The notes under the pieces: generated by a model
Seen by the model: only the letters and a program-made list of their open reading frames with translations
Databases searched by the model: none
Told to the model about the DNA's origin: nothing
Made by a program: the position numbers and the translations under genes
Shown here: piece after piece, positions 32,843-41,364 of the stretch
How positions within the stretch are numbered: the stretch's first letter is position 1
Layout: every line of letters begins with the position of its first letter
NCBI RefSeq assembly: GCF_002891295.1
Contig: NZ_LGUI01000009.1
Location: 310,001-374,000, forward strand
Length of the DNA: 64,000 nucleotides
Source of the DNA: Streptomyces eurocidicus
GTDB taxonomy: Bacteria > Actinomycetota > Actinomycetes > Streptomycetales > Streptomycetaceae
Direction of reading: 5' to 3'

Positions 32843-35800
32843 TCAAGACCGCTCCCCCATCAGGAGCTTCTCCAGACCCGCCCGGTCGGGGAGACCGGCG
32901 GGGTGGACGGTCTCCCCGTCGCGCACGTAGACGAACGCGGCCGTGACCGACGACAGGGGCAGGCCATGGAGTTCGGCCCAGGCGACGCGGTAGATCGCGA
33001 GCTGGAGGGGGTCCGCGTCCTGGGTGCGGCCGGTCTTCCAGTCGACGATCTCGAAGGTGTCGCCCTCGGGGCCGTGCTCGCGGTAGACGGCGTCAATGCG
33101 GCCGCGGATCACTCGGCCCGAGAGGGTGAGCTGGAAGGGCACCTCCACGCGGTGCGGGGTGCGGCGGGCGTACGGGGTGCGCTCGAACGCCTCCTTGAGC
33201 GCGGCGAGGTCCCGCTCGTCGGTGATCTCCGGGACCTGTCCGTCGTACGCGTCGTCGCCGGCGCCCGGCAGTTCCTCGGGGCCGAGCAGGGGCAGCGGCA
33301 GGGCCTCGAAGCGGGACTCGACCCAGGCGTGGAAGCGGGTGCCCCGGCGCGCGGCGGGCTGCGGCGGGCGGGGCATGGGCCGGGCGAGCTCCCGCGCGAA
33401 GCCGTCCGGGTCGGCGGCGAGGCGGACCAGCTGGGTGGCGCTGAGCGACGACGGCAGGGCGACGTCGCGCACGCGCGCGCGTGCCCTGCGCAGCTCGCCG
33501 GCGAGGGCGTCCAGATCACGGTCCCAGGAGCCGGCCAGCCGCGCCTCCTCGGGCGTGAGGGAGCCGCCGGCGGCCGCCCGGGACGGCTCGGCCGGCGCCT
33601 GCCGGGGCGCGGGCACCGCGACGGCGGGGGCGGGGCCGGCGATGCCGGCCCGGAGACCGGGGCGGCGGGCGGCACGAGGCCCGGGGCTGCGGCGACCGCG
33701 GGCATCACGACATCCGGGACGGCCTCGGGCGCGGGCGGCACGACCCCGGGCTCCAGGACGGAACCCGACGCGGCAGCGGGCACGGGCACCACGACGTCCG
33801 AGGCGGCCACCGGCGCGGGCGGCACGACCCCGGGCTTCAGGACGGAACCCGACGCGGCAGCGGGCACGGCCGCCACGGCGTCCGAGGCGGCCTCGGGCAC
33901 GGGCGACACACCCCCGGGCTCCGGAGCGGCGGGCGGCACGAGACCCGACGCGGCGGCGGCCGCGGGCACCGCGGCATCCGGGGCGGCCACCGGCCGGACC
34001 GTCGTCAGGGCGTCCCAGTCGGCGAGCTCCGGCTCCTCCTCGAAGCCGGCGTACCCCTCGTACCCCTCGTGCGCCGCGTAGTCCTCGTACTCCGCGTCGT
34101 CCTCGGGCGGGGGCGGCCAGTCGGGGTCGTGGGCGGGTCCCGCCTCCCCGGGCGGCCCCGCGAGCGTCTCCCCCGCCCCGTCCCCGGGCAGCGCCGCCAG
34201 GCGGTCCAGATGGGCCCGGACGGCGGCCGCGGCCTCCTTACGGCGGGCGAAGGACGCCGGGTCCAGGGGCAGCGGCCAGGCGCGGTCCGTGTCCGCCTCG
34301 TCCAGGGCGGGGTTCTCCGCGCCCTCCTCCGGGGCGTCGGCCCAGACCTCGATCTCGCCGTGGCCCGCCTCGCAGTGGGCGCGCAGGTCCTCCAGGAAGT
34401 CCGACGGGCCGCGGGGCCTCTTCTGGCTGGGGCCCCACCAGTGGCCGGAGCCCAGGAGCAGCGACCGGGGGCGGGTGAAGGTGACGTAGCCGAGGCGGAG
34501 CTCCTCGATCCGCTGGTGTTCCTTCATGGCGGCCTTGAAGGCGGCCATGCCCTTGGCGTCCCAGCCGCCCTCCCCGGCCTCGGGCAGGGTGTCGGCGTCG
34601 CCGCGCAGGGTGTGCGGGAGGACCCTGGCCTGGGCCGTCCAGGACTCGCGGGCCTGCTCGCTGGGGAACGTCTTGGTGACGAGGCCGGGGACGGCGACCA
34701 CGTCCCACTCCAGGCCCTTGGACTTGTGGGCGGTGAGGACCTTGACGGTGTCCTCGCCGCCGGGCAGGGAGCTGTCGAGCCCCTTCTCGTACTGCGCGGC
34801 GGTGCGCAGGAAGCCGAGGAAGGCGAGGAGCGTGGCCTCGCCGTCGACGGCGGCGAAGCCCGCGGCGATGTCCAGGAACTGCGCGAGCGTCTCGCGGCGG
34901 CGGGCGGCCAGGGCGTGCGGCGACGCCGAGAGCTCGACCTCCAGGCCCGTGGTGGCGAGCACCCGGTGGAGGACGTCCATGAGCGGGTCGGCCAGCGCGC
35001 GCCGCAGGTCGCGCAGCTCCGCCGCGAGCCGGGCGAAGCGGACCCGGGCCTCGGCCGAGAACGGCAGGCCGTCGTCGGCGCCCTCGGCCGTGAGGAAGGT
35101 GTCGAGCGCGTCGGCGAGGGAGATCACCTCGGCGGGGTCGACGCCTTCGACGGCCTCGGCGAGCCGACGGTCGGGGTCGGATCCCGTGCTGCCGTAAGGC
35201 ACGAGCGTACGGGCGCGGCGGCCGAGCAGTGCCAGGTCGCGGGCGCCGATCCGCCAGCGCGGGCCGATCAGGAGCCGGACGAGCGCGGCGTTGGCCGTGG
35301 GGTCCTGGAGCACCTCGCAGACGGCGACGAGGTCGGCGATCTCCGGCAGGTGCAGCAGGCCGGAGAGGCCGACGACCTCGACCGGCAGGTCGCGCTCCAC
35401 GAGCGCGGCCTGGATCTGCGCGAAGTCCGCGGCGGTGCGGCACAGGACGGCGATGTCGCCGGGGCGGGTGCCCGTGCGCACCAGGTGGGCGAGGGAGTCG
35501 GCGAGCCAGTCCAGCTCCTCGGCGTGGGTGGGCAGCAGGGCGCAGCGCACCACGCCCTCCCGCTCGGCGCCGGGGGCGGGCCGCAGCGCCTCGACGCCCT
35601 CGTGGCGGGCGCGGAGCTCGGCGGCCAGGCCGTTGGCCAGGTCGAGGAGACGGCCGCCGCTGCGGCGGTTCTCGCTGAGCGAGAACCGCCGGGCCGGGCT
35701 GCCGTCGGCGTACGGGAAGTGGAGCGGGAAGTCGTCGAGGTTGGCGACGGAGGCGCCGCGCCAGCCGTAGATGGCCTGGCAGGGGTCGCCGACGGCGGTG

Positions 35801-36738
35801 ACGGCGTGGCCGGTGCCGCCGCCGAAGAGGCCGGACAGCAGGAGCCGCTGGGCGACGGAGGTGTCCTGGTACTCGTCGAGGAGGACGACGGCGAACTGCT
35901 CGCGCAGGATGCGGCCCACCTCGGGGCGGGTGAGGGCGAGCTCGGCGGAGCGGGCGATCTGGTCGCCGAAGTCGAGCAGATCGCGGCGGGCCTTCTCCCG
36001 GCGGTACGCCTCCACCAGCTCCAGGAGTTCGAGGCGGGCGCGGGCGGCCTCGGGGATCTTGCGCAGGTCGGCGTTGGAGAGCCGGGCGCCCTCCAGGGCG
36101 GCCAGCAGGGCGGTGTCGTGGGCGCGGAGCTCCTCGGGCCGTACGAGGTGCTCGGCGAGCTCGCCGTCGAGGGCGAGGAGGTCGGGCACCAGGTCGCCGA
36201 AGGAGCGGGTGAGCGCCGGGTGGGGGCCGGGCGAGGCGCGCAGGACCCGGGCGGCGAGCTGGAAGCGGGTGGCGTCGGCGAGCAGGCGGGTGCCGGGCTC
36301 CAGGCCGATGCGCAGGCCGTGCTCCTTGAGGAGCCGCCCGGCGAAGGCGTGGTAGGTGGAGATCTGGGGGTCGCCGGGGGCCTGGTCGGGGTCGGCGGGG
36401 ACCTCGGAGCCGGTGACGCCCGCCTCGGCGAGGGCCTTGCGCACCCGCTCGGACAGCTCGCCCGCCGCCTTGTTGGTGAACGTCAGGCCGAGGACCTGCT
36501 CGGGGGCGACCTGCCCGGTGCCGACCAGCCAGACCACCCGGGCGGCCATGACCGTGGTCTTGCCGGATCCGGCGCCGGCCACGATGACCTGCGGGGCGGG
36601 CGGCGCGGTGATGCAGGCCGTCTGCTCCGGGGTGAACGGGATGCCGAGGAGCTCCTTGAGCTGCTCGGGGTCGGTCAGGCGCGGGGTCACGGCATCAACG
36701 CTAACGGGCCCCACCGACAGCGGGTCGTCGCGCGTCAT
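32843..36738 (-). pseudogene. adnB: AdnB-like helicase-nuclease, interrupted by a frameshift in a linker
   Basis: Second gene of the AdnAB pair that resects double-strand breaks for recombination. From ATG 36738 the motor runs in one frame to about 33630: VIVAGAGSGKTTVMAAR (Walker A), VVLLDEYQDTS (motif II), GDPCQAIYGWRGA and LTAHKSKGLEWDVV. A Pro/Ala/Val linker with 84-base repeats follows. The RecB-like nuclease (RIDAVY, VDWKTG, QLAIYR) is in the adjacent frame from about 33625 to 32843. Adding one base to the run of five G (33626-33630) restores a single 1298-residue protein; the 3896-base length is one short of a codon multiple, as expected. Start overlaps the adnA stop (ATGA). Either a sequencing indel or a broken gene. 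AdnA/AdnB assignment is by gene order. Confidence 0.8.
33733..33984. repeat. 84-base tandem repeat encoding the AdnB linker
   Basis: Units starting at 33733, 33817 and 33901 (GGGCGGCACGACCCCGGG at the head), then decaying copies. Each encodes 28 residues of the type SGSVLEPGVVPPAPEA. The period is a multiple of three, so copy number changes keep frame. It lies between motor and nuclease domains, 100 bases from the frameshift. Confidence 0.8.
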
Positions 36739-39700
36739 TCGACGATCTGCCGGCCCTCGGGGCGGGCGGAGCAGGAGGCGCGGAAGGAGCAGTGGGCGCA
36801 GTGCTGGCCGGGGCGCGGGGAGAAGCGCTCCTCCAGGACCCGTCCGGCCGCCTCGGCGAGCAGGTCGCCGATCCATTCGCCCGCGCCGATCGGCTCCTGC
36901 GCCTGGACCTTGGGGACGGTGTCCCCGCCGTCCCGCTTCGGGGCGCCCTGCCGGAGCTGTACGAGCTCGGCGCCGCCCGCGGCGGGCCGGGCGCCGCCGA
37001 AGAGGTCGTCGACGGCGCCGTGCTCGACGGCGAGCTGGTAGACGGCCAGCTGCGGGTGGTGTTCGACGTCGGCGGCCGACACCGGGTTCTTGCCGGTCTT
37101 GAAGTCGACGACGTAGGCGCGGCCGTGCCGGTCGGCCTCCACGCGGTCCATGGAGCCCCGGATGCGCACGAGGTGGTCGGCGGTCTTCAGGGTGACGTCG
37201 AAGGAGTGCTCGGTGGCGACGGCCGCCCGGCCGCCGCGCTCCATGACGTGCCAGCGCAGGAAGCGCTCCAGGGCCGCGCGGGCGTTCTCCTTCTCCTGGG
37301 TGGACTTCCAAGGGGCGTCGAAGGCGAGCGCGTCCCACACGGAGTCGAGGCGCTCCATGAGGACGGCAAGGTCGGCCGGGGTGCGGCCGGAGGCGACCTC
37401 GTCGGCGAGGACGTGCACGACGTTGCCGAACCCCTGGGCGGCCGTGGCCGGGGCGTCCGCCTTCACCTCACGGCCGAGGAACCACTGGAGCGAGCAGGAG
37501 CCGGCGCCGCCCGCGAGCTGGCCGAGGGCGGAGCCGGACAGGGCGAGGGGGTGGTCGCGGTCGCGCAGCGGCACCTCGCTGTGCGTGGGCGCGTGCAGGC
37601 CCCACCAGCGGTCGGGGTGGGCCGCCGGTACGAGCGGCTGGCCCTCCTCGTCGCGCAGCGCGGCCAGCCGGGCGAGCCGTTCGGCGGCGGCGGCGCGCAG
37701 GGCGTCCGAGGCGGCGGGGTCGACCGTGGTGGCCCGCAGCTCGGCCACCAGGGCGGCCACGGCCAGGGGGCGGCGCGGGCGCTGGGTGACGTCGACGGGT
37801 TCGGTACCCAGCTCGGCGAGGAACCGCGACGGCTGGTCGCCGTCCTCGGCCGCCGCCTTGACGGCGGTGACGACCAGGCGTTCGCGGGCGCGGGTGGCGG
37901 CCACGTAGAACAGGCGGCGTTCCTCGGCGAGGAGCGCGCCGGGGGTGAGCGGTTCGGCGAGCCCGTCCCGTCCGATGCGGTCGGCCTCCAGGAGCGAGCC
38001 GCGGCGCCGCAGGTCGGGCCAGAGGCCCTCCTGGACGCCCGCGACGACGACGAGCCGCCACTCCAGGCCCTTGGAGCGGTGGGCGGTCATCAGCCTTACG
38101 GCGTTGGGGCGGACGGCTTTGCGCGTAAGGACGTCGGCCGCTATGTCCTGGGCCTCCAGTTCGTCCAGGAAGTTCAGGGCGCCCCGGCCGCCGGTGCGGT
38201 CCTCCGCGCGCGCGGCGGTCTCGAAGAGCGCGCACACGGCGTCCAGGTCGCGGTCGGCGTTGCGCCCGGCGGCGCCGCCCCGGTGCGCGGCGCCCTGCAG
38301 GCGGTCCGGCCAGCGGGTGCCGTTCCACAGCGCCCAGAGGGCCTCCTCGGCGGTGCCGCCGGCCGCGAGGATGTCGCGGACGCGCCGCAGGAGCTTGCCG
38401 AGGACCTGCGCGCCCCGCGCGTAGGAGCGCGCGTGCGTGGCGAGCCGCTCGGGCTCGGCGAGGGCCTCGGCGATGAGCACGTCGGACGGCCGGGGCACGT
38501 CGGCTCCGGCGGCCCGCTCCTCGTCCCGGAGCGCACGGCCGAGCCGCCGCAGGTCGGCGCCGTCCATCCCGCCGAGGGGGGAGGTGAGCAGGGAGAGCGC
38601 GGTCTCGGCGTCGAGCCAGGGCGTCCCGGCGTCACCCGCCGGGCCGCCTTCTCCGGGGGACGCGTGCCCGGCGTCGGGCCGGTCGGCGACGTCCGGGGCA
38701 ACCGGGGCGACCGGGCCGTCCGGGCCGTCCAGGGCGTCCGGGCCGTCCGGGCCGTCCAGGCCGTCCAGGCCGTCCGAGGCGTCCGAGGCGTCCGAGGCGT
38801 CCGAGGCGTCCGAGGCGTCCGAGGCGTCCGAGGCGTCCGAGGCGTCCGAGGCCGGTGTACCACCGGCAACGCGGTCCGCGCCACCCTCCCGGTGAGGTAC
38901 CTCAGAGGCATCGGGCGCGCCGCTGACGCCCTGGTCGTCCCGGCCGGGCGCGCCGGAATCGCTGTCCGCCGGAGCCGCCTCGCCGTGCGCACCGACGGTT
39001 CCCGCCCCGCCCGCCCCACCCGCCCCGCCGACGGCGGGAACCGCCGTGCGGCCCGCGTCCGCCGGCCGACCGGCCTCCGGTCGGCCGTCCACGGCCGCCC
39101 CGGCGGAGGGCTCCCCTGCCGAACCCCCCGCACGAGCCCCCGGAAGCGCCCCTTCGGGCACCCCCGCGGGCGCCCCGGCCTCCGCGACCGCCCGCAGGGC
39201 CGTCAGCAGCGGGGCCACCGCCGGTTCGTGGCGCAGGGGGATGTCGTCGCCGTCGGTCTCCACGGGGACGCCCGCCGAGGTCAGGGCGCGGCGGAGGGAC
39301 GGCAGGGAGCGGGCGCCGGCGCGGACGAGGACGGCCATGTCGTGCCAGGGGACGCCGTCCTCCAGGTGCGCGCGGCGCAGGACGTCGGCGATGTTGTCGA
39401 CCTCGGCGCCCCCGGTCGGGTAGGTGTACGCCTCCACCCGGCCGCCGTCGCGCACGGCGGCGAGCTCCCGGTGGGCGCGTACCGCCCGGGCGGGGAGGCG
39501 GGTGAGCGGCATCCGGCGGGTGAGCAGCCGGGTGGCCGTGAGGACGTTCGCGGCGGAGCGGCGCGAGGTGGTCAGCACCTCGACGGGTGCGGGGGTGCCG
39601 TCCCGGCGCGGGAAGGCGTCGGGGAATTCGAGGATGCCGTTGACGTCGGCGCCGCGGAACGCGTAGATCGACTGGTCCGGGTCGCCGAAGGCGACCAGCG

Positions 39701-40562
39701 TCCGGCCGCCGCCCGCGAGCGCGCGCAGCAGCCGCGCCTGGGCGGCGTCGGTGTCCTGGTACTCGTCGACGAAGACCGCGTCGTACCGCAGCGCGAGGTC
39801 CGCGGCGACCTCGGGGCGCTCGGCGAGCAGCACGGCGCGGTGGACGAGCTCGGCGTAGTCGAGGACGCCCCGGGCGTCGAGGACGTCCAGGTACTCCGCG
39901 AGGAAGGACGCGGCGGCGGCCCAGTCCGGGCGGCCGGTGCGGTGGGCGAAGTCGCCGAGCGCGCCGGGACCCAGCCCGAGCTCGCGGCTGCGGGCGAGGA
40001 CGGCGCGGACCTCGTCGGCGAAGCCCCGGGTGGTCAGGCAGGCGCGCAGTTCGTCGGGCCAGGTCACATGGGCGCGCCCGGCCCGCTCCAGCTCGGCCTG
40101 GCCGGCGAGCAGCTCGCGGACGACGGTGTCCTGCTCGGGGCCGGACAGCAGGCGCAGCGGGTCGATGAAGAGGTCCACGTCCTGGTGGGCGCGGACCAGG
40201 GCGTAGCAGTACGAGTGGAAGGTCGTGGCCCGCGGCCCCTGGATCCCGCCCAGGCGGCCCAGCCGGTCCGCCATGCGGTCGCGCAGCTCGACGGCGGCCT
40301 TACGGCTGAAGGTCAGCACGAGGATCCGCTCCGGGTCGGTGCCCCGCCGCACCCGCTCCGCGACCGCCTCGACCAGCGTGGTCGTCTTCCCGGTGCCCGG
40401 TCCCGCGAGGACCAGCAGCGGCCCGTCCCCGTGGTCAACCACGGCGCGCTGGCGTGCGTCCAGCTCAGGAGGGGCCGTGGGGCCCGGCCGGGTGCGGACG
40501 AGCCGGTACGTACCCGTGGGGTGCGGCGGGCGGGTCGCGCCGGGCGAAAGGGAGGAGCTCAC
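36735..40562 (-). CDS. adnA: AdnA-like helicase-nuclease
   Basis: 1275 residues; first gene of the AdnAB pair, the actinobacterial counterpart of AddAB/RecBCD. The motor has LVLAGPGTGKTTTLVEA (motif I, near residue 50), VDEYQDTDAAQ (motif II), GDPDQSIYAFRGA and MTAHRSKGLEWRLVV. The nuclease has GSMDRVEAD, VVDFKTGK and QLAVYQ. Four cysteines (CSLQWF near residue 1010, and CAHCSFRASC near the end) should hold an iron-sulfur cluster. Oddity: between VAPLLTALRAVAEAG and WLDAETALSLL lies about 190 residues of low-complexity Gly/Ala/Asp/Pro sequence, including a Ser-Asp-Ala minisatellite. The usual proteins are near 1050-1100 residues. GTG 40562. The stop overlaps the adnB start by 4 bases. Confidence 0.9.
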   Translation of the reverse strand: MSSSLSPGATRPPHPTGTYRLVRTRPGPTAPPELDARQRAVVDHGDGPLLVLAGPGTGKTTTLVEAVAERVRRGTDPERILVLTFSRKAAVELRDRMADRLGRLGGIQGPRATTFHSYCYALVRAHQDVDLFIDPLRLLSGPEQDTVVRELLAGQAELERAGRAHVTWPDELRACLTTRGFADEVRAVLARSRELGLGPGALGDFAHRTGRPDWAAAASFLAEYLDVLDARGVLDYAELVHRAVLLAERPEVAADLALRYDAVFVDEYQDTDAAQARLLRALAGGGRTLVAFGDPDQSIYAFRGADVNGILEFPDAFPRRDGTPAPVEVLTTSRRSAANVLTATRLLTRRMPLTRLPARAVRAHRELAAVRDGGRVEAYTYPTGGAEVDNIADVLRRAHLEDGVPWHDMAVLVRAGARSLPSLRRALTSAGVPVETDGDDIPLRHEPAVAPLLTALRAVAEAGAPAGVPEGALPGARAGGSAGEPSAGAAVDGRPEAGRPADAGRTAVPAVGGAGGAGGAGTVGAHGEAAPADSDSGAPGRDDQGVSGAPDASEVPHREGGADRVAGGTPASDASDASDASDASDASDASDASDASDGLDGLDGPDGPDALDGPDGPVAPVAPDVADRPDAGHASPGEGGPAGDAGTPWLDAETALSLLTSPLGGMDGADLRRLGRALRDEERAAGADVPRPSDVLIAEALAEPERLATHARSYARGAQVLGKLLRRVRDILAAGGTAEEALWALWNGTRWPDRLQGAAHRGGAAGRNADRDLDAVCALFETAARAEDRTGGRGALNFLDELEAQDIAADVLTRKAVRPNAVRLMTAHRSKGLEWRLVVVAGVQEGLWPDLRRRGSLLEADRIGRDGLAEPLTPGALLAEERRLFYVAATRARERLVVTAVKAAAEDGDQPSRFLAELGTEPVDVTQRPRRPLAVAALVAELRATTVDPAASDALRAAAAERLARLAALRDEEGQPLVPAAHPDRWWGLHAPTHSEVPLRDRDHPLALSGSALGQLAGGAGSCSLQWFLGREVKADAPATAAQGFGNVVHVLADEVASGRTPADLAVLMERLDSVWDALAFDAPWKSTQEKENARAALERFLRWHVMERGGRAAVATEHSFDVTLKTADHLVRIRGSMDRVEADRHGRAYVVDFKTGKNPVSAADVEHHPQLAVYQLAVEHGAVDDLFGGARPAAGGAELVQLRQGAPKRDGGDTVPKVQAQEPIGAGEWIGDLLAEAAGRVLEERFSPRPGQHCAHCSFRASCSARPEGRQIVE
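38717..38851. repeat. 9-base minisatellite inside adnA
   Basis: Fifteen head-to-tail 9-base units; the last nine (38771-38851) are perfect CGTCCGAGG and the first six vary at two positions. On the coding strand they give Ser-Asp-Ala repeated, then Asp-Gly-Leu/Pro types. Unit length keeps the frame. Confidence 0.95.
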
Positions 40563-40792
40563 GTGGGTTGCCGGTCCTGGTGGGGGTGCGGAGGGTCGTG
40601 CGGCGGAGGGTGCCGGAGGTCCGGGCGGGGGACCTGGGAGTGACGGCGCCTACCGACGCTACGCCAGCCGGGCCCCGGGGCGCAGGGCGTCCGGGGACCC
40701 GGCGTACGGCTGTCGGAGACTCACCCGTTCGGGTAAGCCCTTGGGGGGAGCGGCCTCGGGGTGGTCCCACGGCACCCCGGCGGCGGATCCTG

Positions 40793-41179
40793 TCAGGTGT
40801 GAGGAGTCACATCGGGGTCGCCGTCCCACCGCGCCCGTGCCATGGCGAGCCGGGGCAGGTGTCCCTCGGCCGCCCGGCCGGCCGCCCGCAGCGGGGTGCC
40901 CTCGTCGCGGTAGTGGGCGAGGGCACGCAGCTCGTGGCCGGGCAGCAGGGCGCCGTCGGCGCGCACCACCCGCCACCACGGCACGGCTCCGCCGTAGAGC
41001 GCCATGACCCGGCCCACCTGCCGGGGCCCTCCCTCGCCCAGCCACTCGGCGACGTCCCCGTAGGTCATCACCCGGCCGGGCGGAATCAGCTCGGCGACGG
41101 CCAGCACCCGCTCCGCGTACTCGGGCAGCTCACCGGGCGCCCCGGAGGCGCCACCGTCCGCTCGTACGTCCTCGCTCAT
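40793..41179 (-). CDS. Alkyltransferase-like protein (MGMT fold, Trp for active Cys)
   Basis: 128 residues. It matches the DNA-binding domain of O6-alkylguanine-DNA alkyltransferases: IPPGRVMTYGDVAEWLG (near residue 33) with the helix-turn-helix, and GRVMALY. Where MGMT has the PCHRV acceptor, this reads PWWRVVRADG. The acceptor cysteine is Trp, so it cannot transfer the alkyl group. Such alkyltransferase-like proteins bind O6-alkylguanine and pass it to nucleotide excision repair. ATG 41179 chosen; another ATG lies 9 bases earlier. It is downstream of no close gene (230 bases after adnA's start region) and divergent from the membrane protein gene at 41365. Confidence 0.88.
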   Translation of the reverse strand: MSEDVRADGGASGAPGELPEYAERVLAVAELIPPGRVMTYGDVAEWLGEGGPRQVGRVMALYGGAVPWWRVVRADGALLPGHELRALAHYRDEGTPLRAAGRAAEGHLPRLAMARARWDGDPDVTPHT

Positions 41180-41364
41180 CCGGCCCATACTGCCGCACGG
41201 CACGGACACCGCACGGCCCGCAGGCCCCTCCGGGCGCCCTCGAAGATCACCCAGAGTGCGTCTTCGCACTACAGGGCGTACGATCCGGAGTCCGCGCCCC
41301 CGAAATGCACCCTGATGCCCCCTCGCCCGGCGGGGCCATGCCACCATCTTCCGGGCGGTGACTG

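Noticed and set aside
36739..37338. N-terminal extension of AdnB into the adnA 3' end
   Set aside because: Arg/Pro/Gly-rich shadow sequence. The ATGA overlap at 36735-36738 is the natural start.
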